A program made the translations under genes and the position numbers. Positions 40,967-49,987 of a stretch of DNA of 64,000 nt are shown here, in pieces (position 1 is the first letter of the stretch; every line of letters begins with the position of its first letter). Location of the stretch: the NCBI GenBank assembly GCA_021799495.1, contig JAJZAI010000001.1, positions 62,001-126,000 on the forward strand. The letters are read 5' to 3'. The DNA is from Deltaproteobacteria bacterium (GTDB lineage Bacteria; Desulfobacterota; Binatia; Binatales; Binataceae). Below the pieces are notes generated by a model, which was given only the letters and a program-made list of their open reading frames with translations, was not told where the DNA came from and searched no databases.

Positions 40967-43645
40967 TCACACCAGCGAGGCGATTTGCTCCAGCGCCTCG
41001 TCAAGCCGCGACGCGTCGTGGCCGCCCGCCTGCGCGAAATCCGGCCGCCCGCCGCCGCTGCCGCCGACGATCGGCGCAATCCGCTTGATGATCTCGCCCG
41101 CCTTGATCCTGCCGGTCAGGTCCGGCGTCACCGCGACGATCAGCGCCGCCTTGCCCTCGCCCAAATCCGTGCCGATTCCGACCACCGCCGAGCCGTGCTT
41201 CTGGCGCATCCGGTCGGCCAGCTCGCGGAGAGCCTTGGCCTCGACGCCCTCGACCTTGCGCGTCACGATCTTCACGCCGTTGGCTTCGCGCACGCGCTCG
41301 GCGTCTCCGCCCGCTCCCGCGCCGGCGACCAGTTTCTGTTCGAGCGCGCGGAGCTTCTTCTCCAGCTCCTTCTCGCGCGCGACCAGTTTCTCCAGCCGAT
41401 CGAGCGCGGCGGCGTCGCGCGCGCCGAGACTCCGCCCGAGATCATCCAGAATCTTTTCGCGCCGCCGAATCGATTCCAGCGCGCCCTGTCCGGTGAACGC
41501 CTCGATCCGGCGCACGCCGGCCGCGACTCCGCCCTCGCTTTCCAGCTTGAAGAACCCGATGTCCCCCGTCCGCGCGACGTGCGTGCCGCCGCACAGCTCG
41601 GTCGAAAAATCGCCCATTCGCACGACCCGCACGATATCCCCGTACTTGTCGCCGAAAAACGCGAGCGCGCCCGTCTTGAGCGCCGCGTCGTAGGCCATCT
41701 CTTCGGTCGTTACGGCGGCGTTCTCGCGGATGCGCGCGTTGATCTCTTCCTCGATCGTCGCGAGGTCGCCCTCGCCCAACGGGCCGTTGTGGCTGAAGTC
41801 GAAACGCAATCGCTCCGGCGCGACCATCGAACCCGCCTGATGGACTTCCGCGCCGGCGATATCGCGCAGCGCGTAGTGCAGGATATGCGTCGCGGAATGG
41901 TTGAGCATCGCCGCGTCGCGCCGCGCGCGATCGATCTTCAGCTTTACGCGCCGGCCGCGCGCGAAATCGCCCGGCGCGCCTTGCAGTATCCGGCCGACGT
42001 GCAGAATCGCGCCGTCGTGCTTGCGTGTATCGTCGATTTCAACCAGCGCGCCCGACTCGGTTTCGATCACGCCGCGATCGCCGACTTGGCCGCCGCTCTC
42101 GGCGTAAAAGGGCGTCTCGGCCGCGACGATCGCGATTCGGCCTTCGCCCGCTTCATTCGCCGCGAGAATTTCCGATTCGGCCTCGTAACGACGCTCGCCG
42201 ACGAAGCGCGACTTGACGCCGCCGCTGATAATCAGTTCCGGCGCGATTTCTTCCTTGCGCGCCGCGCGGCCGCGTTCGCGCTGCTCCTCCATCAGCCGGT
42301 TGAATTCCTCGACCTCGACGGTGAAACCGTCCTCGCGCAGGATGTCCTGCGTCAGGTCGAGCGGAAAGCCGTAGGTGTCGTGCAACTGGAACGCGACATC
42401 GCCGGGAAAGACGGCGCTTTTGATCGTGCGCCGCCGCTCGCGCCATTCCTCAAGCAACTGCAAGCCGCGCTCCAGCGTCTGCTCGAATCGGCGCGCCTCG
42501 TCGCCGCATACTCTGATGATCTTTTGTTTATTGTCGCGCAGCTCCGGGTATGCGCCGCCCATCGCCTCGACGACGTATTGGACAACGCTGAAAAGAAAGA
42601 CTGCCAGCGAACCGCCAGAAGCCGGCACGCCAAGTTTATGCGCATGCCGGATCGCGCGGCGCATCAACCGCCGCAATACATATTCGCGATCGCTATTGCC
42701 GGGCTGAACGCCGTCACAAATGAGAAAACTGATTGCGCGCGCATGGTCGGCTATCGCGCGAAATGAGATATCGGATTCGGTATTCGAGCCGTAGCGAAAA
42801 TTCGCCTTATTATTTGCCAGGGTTTTAACCTGTATTTCGATTCCCGCGATAATCGTCTGAAACAGATCGATATCGTAGTTGCCGAGCAGCTTGCCGGTCT
42901 CGAGGCTCTGCATCACCGCCGCGACCCGCTCCAGCCCCGTCCCGGTATCGACATGTTTCATCGGCAGCGGCGTCAGCTTGCCAGTCGCGTCGCGGTTGTA
43001 CTGGATAAAGACGAGATTACCCAGTTCGATAAAGCGCGCGCATCCGTCGACGTTCACGCCGCACTCGCCCGCCGGATGCGGACACTGCGCCGACGCCTCC
43101 GCGCCGCGATCGATATGGATTTCCGAGCAGGGACCGCACGGCCCCGTCTCGCCCATCTCCCAGAAATTGTCCTTCTCGCCGAAGCGCAGAATCCGCCCGG
43201 GCAGCAGGTCCGGGATCGTCTTCCACGCCGCCTCGGCTTCGTCGTCGTCCTTGTAGATCGTCGCGTACAGCAGGCCGGCCGGAATCTCCCAGACCTTAGT
43301 CACCAGCTCCCAGTGCCACGCGATCGCCTCGCGCTTGTAGTAGTCGCCGAACGACCAGTTCCCGAGCATCTCGAAGAACGTATGGTGATAGCTGTCGCGG
43401 CCGACCGCTTCGAGGTCGTTATGCTTGCCGGAGATGCGCAGGCATTTCTGGCAATCAGCGACGCGCGGCGCCGGCGGCGTGCGCACGCCCAGGAAATAAT
43501 CCTTGAACGGAACCATCCCGGCGTTGACGAACAACAGCGTCGGGTCGCCCTTGGGAATCAGCGGCGCCGACGGAACAATTTCGTGTTTCTTCTCCTTGAA
43601 GAAATCAAGAAATGACTGGCGAATTTTATCGGTGGTCCAACGCAT
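40967..43645 (-). CDS. alaS: Alanine-tRNA ligase
   Basis: An 892-residue class II aminoacyl-tRNA synthetase charging tRNA-Ala. The N-terminus WTTDKIRQSFLDFFKEKKHE and FVNAGMVPFKDYFLG are standard. The editing domain has LNHSATHILHYALRDIAG and CGGTHVARTGDIGFF with zinc ligands, and the C-terminal C-Ala domain ends GGSGGGRPDFAQAGGHD. Length fits. A patch at about 42700-42860 (NNKANFRYGSNTESDISFRA) has clearly lower GC than the rest of the gene, though the protein sequence is family-typical. No leader peptide or T-box seen. Confidence 0.98.
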   Translation of the reverse strand: MRWTTDKIRQSFLDFFKEKKHEIVPSAPLIPKGDPTLLFVNAGMVPFKDYFLGVRTPPAPRVADCQKCLRISGKHNDLEAVGRDSYHHTFFEMLGNWSFGDYYKREAIAWHWELVTKVWEIPAGLLYATIYKDDDEAEAAWKTIPDLLPGRILRFGEKDNFWEMGETGPCGPCSEIHIDRGAEASAQCPHPAGECGVNVDGCARFIELGNLVFIQYNRDATGKLTPLPMKHVDTGTGLERVAAVMQSLETGKLLGNYDIDLFQTIIAGIEIQVKTLANNKANFRYGSNTESDISFRAIADHARAISFLICDGVQPGNSDREYVLRRLMRRAIRHAHKLGVPASGGSLAVFLFSVVQYVVEAMGGAYPELRDNKQKIIRVCGDEARRFEQTLERGLQLLEEWRERRRTIKSAVFPGDVAFQLHDTYGFPLDLTQDILREDGFTVEVEEFNRLMEEQRERGRAARKEEIAPELIISGGVKSRFVGERRYEAESEILAANEAGEGRIAIVAAETPFYAESGGQVGDRGVIETESGALVEIDDTRKHDGAILHVGRILQGAPGDFARGRRVKLKIDRARRDAAMLNHSATHILHYALRDIAGAEVHQAGSMVAPERLRFDFSHNGPLGEGDLATIEEEINARIRENAAVTTEEMAYDAALKTGALAFFGDKYGDIVRVVRMGDFSTELCGGTHVARTGDIGFFKLESEGGVAAGVRRIEAFTGQGALESIRRREKILDDLGRSLGARDAAALDRLEKLVAREKELEKKLRALEQKLVAGAGAGGDAERVREANGVKIVTRKVEGVEAKALRELADRMRQKHGSAVVGIGTDLGEGKAALIVAVTPDLTGRIKAGEIIKRIAPIVGGSGGGRPDFAQAGGHDASRLDEALEQIASLV

Positions 43646-43743
43646 ACCGGTTTTATTCTAGCGCATGCTCGCTGAGGCGCGCACTATCGCGGCGGGCCGC
43701 GCGCGAAACGCGATCGGCCCGAATGTGGCGCCAGATCGAAGCG

Positions 43744-43778
43744 CGCGGCGCGGACCGTTTCAGGCGATCCGCGCCGCG
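43744..43778 (-). terminator. Terminator hairpin after the OsmC gene
   Basis: CGCGGCGCGGA (43744-43754) pairs with TCCGCGCCGCG (43768-43778), an 11-bp perfect stem with a 13-nt loop. It lies past the OsmC stop on the minus strand and upstream of alaS. Confidence 0.55.
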
Positions 43779-43851
43779 TTTGGGTTCAGGGCAGAACCGT
43801 CAGCTCGATAGTGGTGTCGGCGGTCGCGACCGCGACCGATCCATACAGGGG

Positions 43852-44226
43852 TCAATGGCGTTTGTAGGTCTCGACGAACTCGCGCGCGAGCTTTTCATCG
43901 ACGCCGGCTATCGTGAAATGCAGGCGCGCGTTTTCGAAAATCGCCGGCCCTTCGCGCTTGGCCTGCGTATCGATCAGCGCCTCCATCGCGACCTCGACCC
44001 GCTTCAGCGGCGCGTTGGCGGCATGCGCCAGCCGCTCGACCATATGCGTCGCGCATCCCGTGATGCCGGCGAGGAACAGCTCGCCCGCGCCGGGCGCCTC
44101 GCCCGGTCCGCCGTGATAGGCGCCGTCGTCGACCACGAGCTGGTTGTGCCGGGCGTTCCAGAGATGCCGTCCCGGAATTCCGGTACTGACCGTTTTGACT
44201 TTCGGATTGATATATCGATCGGCCAT
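43852..44226 (-). CDS. OsmC-family protein
   Basis: A 124-residue protein with NPKVKTVSTGIPGRHLWNAR, GGPGEAPGAGELFLAGITGC and RVEVAMEALIDTQAKREGPA, matching OsmC/Ohr-type peroxidases that reduce organic hydroperoxides with a Cys pair. The first Cys (GITGCATHMVE) is present. The second, normally near the C-terminus in a CPV motif, is missing: the protein ends VETYKRH, about 15 residues short of the family. So peroxidase activity is doubtful. ATG at 44226 follows GGAGGGGAG. It reads away from the parS site. Confidence 0.88.
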   Translation of the reverse strand: MADRYINPKVKTVSTGIPGRHLWNARHNQLVVDDGAYHGGPGEAPGAGELFLAGITGCATHMVERLAHAANAPLKRVEVAMEALIDTQAKREGPAIFENARLHFTIAGVDEKLAREFVETYKRH

Positions 44227-44271
44227 TTCGACTCCCCTCCGTAGTCGCGATCGCGCCGTCAAAACGCGCGA

Positions 44272-44287
44272 TGTTTCACGTGAAACG
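44272..44287. other. parS: parS-like ParB-binding site
   Basis: TGTTTCACGTGAAACG matches the conserved bacterial parS consensus TGTTTCACGTGAAACA at 15 of 16 positions, with the 14-bp core GTTTCACGTGAAAC perfect. It lies in the short gap between the OsmC gene and the serine hydrolase gene. Chromosomal parS sites bind ParB and usually sit close to the replication origin. No parA or parB is encoded in the window. Confidence 0.85.
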
Positions 44288-44320
44288 GGATGAAATTTTT
44301 CACCCGCGCCGTCGTTACAA

Positions 44321-45520
44321 TCACTCCGCGCAGGCCCCCGCCAGACTGCATAGCGCGACGCTGCGCCGGCCCTCGCGCAGATCGTTGCGATCGAAGCCGT
44401 TGGTCAGATACGCGAACGAAATTCCGGTCGCCGGATCGGCCCACGCCATCTGCCCGCCGAAGCCCGGATGGCCGAAGGCGAGCGGGGAATTGGTGCGGCC
44501 GAAACCGCGCATGTTCGCGCGTCCGTCGTCGCCCGCGATCACGATGCCGAGGGCGCGGTTGGCGCGGATTTTCAGCACCGGATCGGTCAGCTCGCCGCTG
44601 CGGATCCGGCGCGCCTCGGCCAGCATCTCGGGCCGCCAGATCTGCTTGCCGTCGTACGCGCGGCCGTCGTTGAGCAGCGCCTGATAAAACAGCGCGAGAT
44701 CGCCCGCCGAGGTGATCAGGCCGCCGGCCGGAAAGTCGGTTTCGCGCAGCCCGGGATCGTTGAATTCGAGCACCACGCCCTCGTTGATCGAAGAAACGCC
44801 CGCGCGCGGCGGCGTTACGCCGAGCTTGCGGTATTCCTCGTCCTTGGCCGGCTCGCCGACCCATACGAGATCGGCGATCCGATCCTGCATCGCGCGCGGC
44901 GTGCCGATCCGCAAGTCGGGGATGCCGAGCGGCTCGGCGATGCGCGTGCGCACGAACTCGCCCAGCCGCATCCCGCTGATCCGTTCGATCGCCTCGGCGA
45001 TCGGCCAGTAGTTCGCATGCACGTGATAGGCGAATTTCGCGCCCGGCGGATGCTCGGGGCGCCATTGCGCGAAGCGCTCCAGCCGCCGCTTGCGATCGCC
45101 CCAATCCTTGGGCGAGCCGGGTGCGGCCGGGATTCCCGCGGTATGCGTCAGCAGATGCTCGACGGTCGTCGTCTCCTTGCCGTTGGTCCCGTACTCGGGC
45201 GCGAATTTGACGATCGGATCGCTGGCGGCGATGCGTCCCTCCTGCATCAGGAGCCAGAGCGCCGACGAGGTGATCGCCTTGGTCGCCGACATCGCGACGA
45301 AGCGCGTGCCGTCGGTCGCGTCGCGCTCGGCGCCGCCCTGGATTGCGCGCCCGTAAGTGCGCATCGCCGCGATCTTTCCGCGCCGCGCGATCGCCACCTG
45401 GCAGGCCGGCAGCAAGCCTTCGCGCACTTCGCGTCCGGCGCGATCCAGCAGCGCCTCAACCTTGTCGGGATTGAGGCCGACTTCGGCGGGACTATCGGCA
45501 AAGAAATGAGACGACGGCAT
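44321..45520 (-). CDS. Serine hydrolase, class C beta-lactamase / esterase (EstB) fold
   Basis: A 399-residue protein of the penicillin-binding-protein/beta-lactamase class C superfamily. The catalytic SxxK motif is SATK in FVAMSATKAITSSAL, the tyrosine motif is in the FAYHVHANYWPIAEAIERIS region, and the third motif is FGHPGFGGQMAW (H-x-G). LTHTAGIPAAPGSPKDWGDR is the usual omega-like region. No signal peptide is visible, so a cytosolic esterase or lactonase (EstB or LovD-like) is more likely than a beta-lactamase. ATG at 45520. A single-gene unit downstream of nothing obvious; divergent from the Nudix gene by 117 bp. Confidence 0.93.
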   Translation of the reverse strand: MPSSHFFADSPAEVGLNPDKVEALLDRAGREVREGLLPACQVAIARRGKIAAMRTYGRAIQGGAERDATDGTRFVAMSATKAITSSALWLLMQEGRIAASDPIVKFAPEYGTNGKETTTVEHLLTHTAGIPAAPGSPKDWGDRKRRLERFAQWRPEHPPGAKFAYHVHANYWPIAEAIERISGMRLGEFVRTRIAEPLGIPDLRIGTPRAMQDRIADLVWVGEPAKDEEYRKLGVTPPRAGVSSINEGVVLEFNDPGLRETDFPAGGLITSAGDLALFYQALLNDGRAYDGKQIWRPEMLAEARRIRSGELTDPVLKIRANRALGIVIAGDDGRANMRGFGRTNSPLAFGHPGFGGQMAWADPATGISFAYLTNGFDRNDLREGRRSVALCSLAGACAE

Positions 45521-45637
45521 CGTGGTTTTCTCCTCGCGCAGAGCTTAGCCTTTGCGCGCCGCGATCGTCCAACGGCGCGGCGTGCCCGTTTCGCGCGCCG
45601 ATGCGCGGCTGTTACGATCGCCGGCGAGGATCGCGCG

Positions 45638-46294
45638 ATGGCCGCTGATGATTTGATTGTTGAACTCGCCCGCTTCGTCGAACGCGTCGCCGCGATCGGC
45701 CGCACCGGCCTTGCGTTTCAGCCGCACGGTTACGACGCCGAACGCTACGAAGCGCTGCTGCACGAGGCGGCGCGGATTCATGCGGCGCTCGCCGCCGGCC
45801 CCCGGCCCGACGCGGCCGCGCTGGCCGCGCGATGGCGCGCCGGCGTTGGCGCCGGCTACGACGGCTACGTCACGGCGGGCGTCGGATGCGGCGCGATCGT
45901 CTTCAACGATCGCGACGAACTCCTGATGATCCAACGGCCGGGCGGACGCTGGTGGTATCCGACCGGCTTCTGCGACGTCGGCGAGTCGCCGGCCGAAAAC
46001 GTGGCGCGCGAAGTGGCCGAGGAAACCGGTCTGGCCGTCACGCCGACGCGCCTGATCGGCGTGATCGACAGTCTCAAGGCGGGCTCGCCGATGCGCCACA
46101 TCTATTCGATGCTCTTCCATTGCCGATTGGACGGCGGCGCTCTTCGCCTCCATCCGCTGGAAACTCTCGACGCGGGATTCTTTTCGCTGGAGCGGCTGCC
46201 CGAACCGCTGCACGGCTACGATCGGAAATGGATCCGGCTCGCGCGCGAATTCCATTTCGAGGGGCGCGTGGAAACCTGGTTCGATCCGCTGTGA
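45638..46294 (+). CDS. Nudix hydrolase with N-terminal YjhB-type domain
   Basis: A 218-residue pyrophosphohydrolase. The Nudix box is GFCDVGESPAENVAREVAEE followed by TG at about residues 110-131, with all Gly, Glu and REx-EE residues present. The N-terminal 65 residues (DDLIVELARFVERVAAIGRT) match the Nudix_N helical domain found in ADP-ribose- or sugar-nucleotide-type hydrolases. Likely substrate is a nucleoside diphosphate derivative; identity unknown. ATG at 45638 follows GAGGA by 8 nt. The same frame is open long before this, but that part lies antisense to the serine hydrolase. It converges with the ABC permease. Confidence 0.93.
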   Translation: MAADDLIVELARFVERVAAIGRTGLAFQPHGYDAERYEALLHEAARIHAALAAGPRPDAAALAARWRAGVGAGYDGYVTAGVGCGAIVFNDRDELLMIQRPGGRWWYPTGFCDVGESPAENVAREVAEETGLAVTPTRLIGVIDSLKAGSPMRHIYSMLFHCRLDGGALRLHPLETLDAGFFSLERLPEPLHGYDRKWIRLAREFHFEGRVETWFDPL

Positions 46295-46330
46295 TCGCGG
46301 AACCGCGGTACGCGCAAAGCTGTTACGAAT

Positions 46331-47116
46331 TCAGAACGCGGTCGCGCGCTTCGCCGTGCGGGCCGCCAGCGCGAACGTGGCGATTGCGAAGGCCACGGCG
46401 ATAACGATCGCGAAGGCGAGCGACGGCAATCCGCCGAGCGCCTGCGTTTCGCCGAGATAAAGCGTCTGCCGCAGCGCGGCCATCCCGTAAGTGAGCGGAT
46501 TCAGCCGCATGATCCATTGCAGCACGGCGGGCGCGCCGGCGATCGGCCAGAACGCGCCGGAAAGCAGCCAAATCGGCACCAGAATCAGGTTCATGATCGC
46601 GTGGAAGCCCTGCGTCGATTCGATCTTCCATGCGATCGCCAGGCCGATGCAGGTGAGCGCGAACGCGATCACCGCCATCATCAGCGCCGCCGCGAGCGCC
46701 GCGCCGAGGCCGAGATGGATTCCGGCGAACGGCGCGAGGACGAGAAAAATCACGCTCGGAACCCACGCCAGCGTGGCGCCGCCGAGCGCCTGTCCGATCA
46801 CAATGGTCGGGCGCGAGATCGGCGCGACCAGCACGCCCTGCAAAAATCCTTCGCGCCGATCCTCGACCGTCGAGATGGTCGCGAAAATCGCGGTGAAGAG
46901 CAGCACCAGCACAATGAAGCCGGGGTAGAGATATTCGAAATAGTCCATCCCGGCCGGCATCCCCGCCGGCTTGAACGACGCGCGCAGGCCCGCGCCGAGC
47001 AGCAGCCAGAAGACCAGCGGCTGCAGGAACGAACCGATCACGCGGCTGCGCTGGCGCATGAAGCGCGTGATCTCGCGCAGCCACAAAGTTCCGGCTTGCA
47101 GGGCGATTTCGTTCAT
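46331..47116 (-). CDS. ABC-2 type transporter permease
   Basis: A 261-residue six-helix permease of the ABC-2 export family. Helices start VIGSFLQPLVFWLLLGAGLR and FEYLYPGFIVLVLLFTAIFA; EDRREGFLQGVLVAPISRPT is the family's coupling loop. It pairs with the ATPase upstream, the ATG at 47116 overlapping its TGA. Such DrrB/NodJ-like exporters move drugs, lipids or polysaccharides outward; the cargo is not evident here. Confidence 0.93.
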   Translation of the reverse strand: MNEIALQAGTLWLREITRFMRQRSRVIGSFLQPLVFWLLLGAGLRASFKPAGMPAGMDYFEYLYPGFIVLVLLFTAIFATISTVEDRREGFLQGVLVAPISRPTIVIGQALGGATLAWVPSVIFLVLAPFAGIHLGLGAALAAALMMAVIAFALTCIGLAIAWKIESTQGFHAIMNLILVPIWLLSGAFWPIAGAPAVLQWIMRLNPLTYGMAALRQTLYLGETQALGGLPSLAFAIVIAVAFAIATFALAARTAKRATAF

Positions 47117-48120
47117 TGCGCGTCTCCGTCGTCGCGCGCGCCGGCCGCGCCCGCGAAAAAGCGATGGCCGGTTAGATGGACGAAAACGTCCTCGAGCGTC
47201 GGCTTGCCGAAGGCGACCGATTCGATTTCGTCGCCGAAGGCGTCAACCACGTCGCGCACGAAGTCGTGGCCGCGCGGCCGTTCGACGCGCAGCACGCCAT
47301 CCACCAGCGCCGCGTTGACGCGCATCCGCTCCGCGATTTTGCGGCGCAGCGTTTCGGGATCGCGCGAATTGATCGCGACGATATCGCCGCCCACGCGCGC
47401 TTTGAGTTCGGCGGGCGGCGCGATCGCAACGAGCCGTCCCTGATGGAGCACGCCGATGCGATCGCAGCGCTCGGCTTCTTCCATGTAATGCGTGGTCAGC
47501 ACGATCGTGACGCCGGCGGTTTCGCGCAGATGCGCGAGGTAGTTGAGGAAATCGCGGCGCGCGGCCGGATCGAGTCCGGTGCTGGGCTCGTCCAGCACCA
47601 GCAGTTCGGGATTATGAAGCAGCGCGGTCGCCAGTTCGACGCGGCGCTTGAGTCCGCCCGACAGCGTCTCGGCCAAATCGCCGGCGCGCTCGGACAGTCC
47701 CAGCCGTTCGACGATTTTGTCCGCGCGTTCGCGCAGGCGCGCGCCGCCGAGGCCGTAGAGGCGGCCGTGATGCGCCAGGTTTTCGCCGACCGTCAGCTTG
47801 CCGTCAACGCTCGGATGCTGAAAGACCACGCCGATGCGGCGGCGCAGCGCGAGCGTGTCGCGCCGCAAGTCGCAACCGAGGATGCGCGCGTCGCCTTCCT
47901 GCGGCGGCACGAGCGTCGAGATGATCTTGAAGAGGGTGGTCTTGCCGCCGCCGTTGGGGCCAAGCAGGCCGAAGAATTCGCCGCGCCCGATCGTGAAGCT
48001 TACGCCGTCGATCGCCGTGCGCTGACCGTAGCGGAAGCGCAGCCCGGACGCCGTTACCGCCGGTTCGGCGGATTCGTTCGTGGCGCGGGCCTGCGCCGGA
48101 ATCGCTGTTGACGCTGTCAT
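47113..48120 (-). CDS. ABC exporter ATPase (DrrA/CcmA type)
   Basis: A 335-residue ATP-binding subunit. Walker A is GPNGGGKTT at about residue 65, the signature is LSGGLKRRVELATALLH, Walker B LLVLDEPSTGLDPAARRDF, and the H-loop VLTTHYMEEAERCDR. The C-terminal extension (VFVHLTGHRFFAGAAGARDD) matches DrrA-type exporters. ATG at 48120 is chosen; a frame to 48219 is open but carries no ribosome-binding site. Together with the following permease it forms a two-gene exporter; no immunity or biosynthesis genes lie close. Confidence 0.94.
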   Translation of the reverse strand: MTASTAIPAQARATNESAEPAVTASGLRFRYGQRTAIDGVSFTIGRGEFFGLLGPNGGGKTTLFKIISTLVPPQEGDARILGCDLRRDTLALRRRIGVVFQHPSVDGKLTVGENLAHHGRLYGLGGARLRERADKIVERLGLSERAGDLAETLSGGLKRRVELATALLHNPELLVLDEPSTGLDPAARRDFLNYLAHLRETAGVTIVLTTHYMEEAERCDRIGVLHQGRLVAIAPPAELKARVGGDIVAINSRDPETLRRKIAERMRVNAALVDGVLRVERPRGHDFVRDVVDAFGDEIESVAFGKPTLEDVFVHLTGHRFFAGAAGARDDGDAQ

Positions 48121-48272
48121 CGAAGTCACAACCGGAATGATAGATGGCCGGAACCCGATTATCGTCCTTGACGGCGCCTGTCGCAACGCCGCCGCGCGGT
48201 CCCGAGCCGGCGGACTCATCCGCGCCGTATCGCCGGGCCATCAAGACGCCACGGCGCGCGGCGGATGGCGGC

Positions 48273-48671
48273 TCAATCTTTCTTGACGAAATCGAGCGAC
48301 GCCGAGTTCATGCAATAGCGCAGTCCGGTCGGCCGCGGACCGTCCTCGAACACGTGGCCGAGATGCGCGCCGCAGCGTGAGCACATCACTTCCGTGCGAA
48401 CCATCCCGTAGCTTCTATCGGTTGCGGTCTCGATTCGTTCCTCCGCCCGCGGCGCATAAAAACTCGGCCAGCCGCATCCCGAATCGTACTTCGTGTCGGA
48501 ACTGAACAGTTCGTTGCCGCAGCATACGCAGAGGTAAACGCCATTTTCGTGGAAGTCCCAATATTTACCGGAGAAAGCGCGCTCGGTGCCTTTGTGGCGC
48601 GTGACTTCATATTGTTCCGGCGTCAGCATCCGGCGCCATTCGTCGTCGCTCTTGATGATCTTTTCGGCCAT
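48273..48671 (-). CDS. msrB: Peptide-methionine (R)-S-oxide reductase
   Basis: A 132-residue repair enzyme that reduces methionine-R-sulfoxide in proteins. The structural zinc Cys pairs are CVCCG and [12 protein letters not shown] is the substrate pocket, and the catalytic Cys is in [11 protein letters not shown]. The full set of MsrB residues is present. No signal peptide, so it is cytosolic. ATG at 48671 follows GGAGGG by 9 nt. No msrA is adjacent. Confidence 0.97.
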   Translation of the reverse strand: MAEKIIKSDDEWRRMLTPEQYEVTRHKGTERAFSGKYWDFHENGVYLCVCCGNELFSSDTKYDSGCGWPSFYAPRAEERIETATDRSYGMVRTEVMCSRCGAHLGHVFEDGPRPTGLRYCMNSASLDFVKKD

Positions 48672-48810
48672 CGGAATTACCCTCCGCCGCGGCCGCGATG
48701 CGGCGCGTGCGCAGAGGCTATCCTAATGCGAACGGCGCTGGAGCGAAAATCGGCGTGGCGCTTTCGATCATTGAATCCGCCGCGGCGGCGGAAGCCGCGG
48801 CGGGCGCGGA

Positions 48811-49344
48811 TCATCCGGGCCTGGCAAGGCGCGCCGCCTCGCCCAGACCGTAAAGCGCGTGCTGCAGGCGCGGCATCACCTCGCGTTCTTCTCGCGCGGT
48901 CATCTCGTCGAGCGCCACGGCGATATCGCGCATCGCCAGGCCAGCGTCTCTGGCCGCGCTCGGCGAGGCGGCGTCGAAATCCACGCGCGCAATCCGCCGC
49001 GCCAGTTCTTCCAATTTGTCACACAACTCGATCAGCGCGTCGGCCGTGGCCGGCGGCAATACCTTCATTTGCGACGCGCCGCGCAGCAATTCCGCGTCGT
49101 CGGCGCGCGCGAAATGGCCTTCCATCACCGTATCCAGCCGCCGCCACGCCTGCCGCGCCTCGCGGCGCAGATCCGCGTTGTCCGGATTCGCCGCAAGCGC
49201 GGCGCCAGCGGCCGCGACCTTCAGCAGCGGGAGGCGAAGCTGCCGATGCTCCTGGGCGAGTTCGTACACCAGCCGGCGCAATCCGGCCTGATTGAGAATG
49301 GCCGCCGCTTCGGCCCGAGGAAGGTTCGCGCTTTTTTCTTTCAT
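48811..49344 (-). CDS. Hemerythrin-like four-helix protein
   Basis: A 177-residue all-helical protein. The pattern QEHRQLRLPLLK, then WRRLDTVMEGHFARADDAEL and DEMTAREEREVMPRLQHAL resembles the hemerythrin HHE domain (His in helix one, HF in helix two, E-x-x-x-E-V-M/L-P in the last). Some expected His ligands are replaced, so a di-iron centre is not certain. Hemerythrin-like proteins bind oxygen or act in oxidative and NO stress. ATG at 49344. It lies next to msrB and the hsp20 region, consistent with a stress theme. Confidence 0.6.
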   Translation of the reverse strand: MKEKSANLPRAEAAAILNQAGLRRLVYELAQEHRQLRLPLLKVAAAGAALAANPDNADLRREARQAWRRLDTVMEGHFARADDAELLRGASQMKVLPPATADALIELCDKLEELARRIARVDFDAASPSAARDAGLAMRDIAVALDEMTAREEREVMPRLQHALYGLGEAARLARPG

Positions 49345-49735
49345 CGTTCGACTCCGCCGACAGGCAAGGGTATCCGCACTCGCTCACGACAATTGGAGCA
49401 TCAACGATGCCAGCTCAAGTTTTCGGCGCGCGCGGATAATCGACCTGTTTTCGGCTCGATAGCCTCGAATTATCCTGGCGAATCCGCATCGATGCGGCGC
49501 CGGTTCGGCTTCAGGCGGAGCGCCGCGCGGACGCGGCCGCCACACCCGATTGCCACAGCGGGGCGTCGGCGCCTGCGCGCGCGAACGCGATTAGCCCGGT
49601 TCTTTCCACAAGACCCGGCGGCGACGACAGGCATGGATGATGCTTCGGCATCTCTATGAACAGTCCGGTCCGAACGCGCAAATATCCACCTGTTTAAGGC
49701 GCTCTCGCTTCGCGCTGGAGCAAAGCCGATGTCGC
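49345..49735. other. Intergenic stretch before the hydrolase remnant
   Basis: About 390 bp without a credible gene. Open frames on both strands have no recognisable domain. It may contain remains of a gene upstream of the decayed hydrolase; the sequence is GC-rich and Arg/Ala coding in most frames. Confidence 0.4.
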
Positions 49736-49942
49736 GTAACGATTCCCTCCGACCATGTTTATCTGGAGGGCGATCTCGAAATTCCGCCCGGAGCGGCGGG
49801 TGTCCCGATCTCGCGCTTCGCGACCTCGGCGAAGTGCGGTCGCCGGTCTTGCTAATCGCCGGCGGGGCGGATAGTCGCCGACGACGAGGTGCGCCGGCTG
49901 CTGGCGCCGGAAACGCGCGGCGCCGCGGCCACGCGCGCGTGA
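49736..49942 (+). pseudogene. Remnant of an alpha/beta hydrolase (dienelactone-hydrolase-like)
   Basis: Three short pieces in different frames look like the ends of one hydrolase. The first (49736-49804) reads VTIPSDHVYLEGDLEIPPGA, the usual N-terminal strand pair. The second (49804-49872, +1 frame relative to neither neighbour) reads PDLALRDLGEVRSPVLLIAG, the late strand before the catalytic Asp. The third, after another frame change, reads DDEVRRLLAPETRGAAATRA and a stop at 49942. About 130 residues with the Ser nucleophile are missing. So the gene has suffered an internal deletion and a frameshift. It lies just upstream of hsp20. Confidence 0.55.
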
Positions 49943-49987
49943 AGCGAAGCCGCAATCACAACGCCATATTGGCAGGAGGAGATACAG

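Noticed and set aside
42700-42860. Low-GC patch in alaS taken as an insertion
   Set aside because: The protein sequence there is normal for alanyl-tRNA synthetases, so it reflects local codon choice rather than inserted DNA.
44468-45637. Long N-terminal extension of the Nudix frame
   Set aside because: It lies antisense to the serine hydrolase; the Nudix domain and a good ribosome-binding site begin at 45638.
49470-49955. A 161-codon minus-strand frame
   Set aside because: Arg/Ala-rich, no domain, and overlaps the hydrolase remnant on the other strand.
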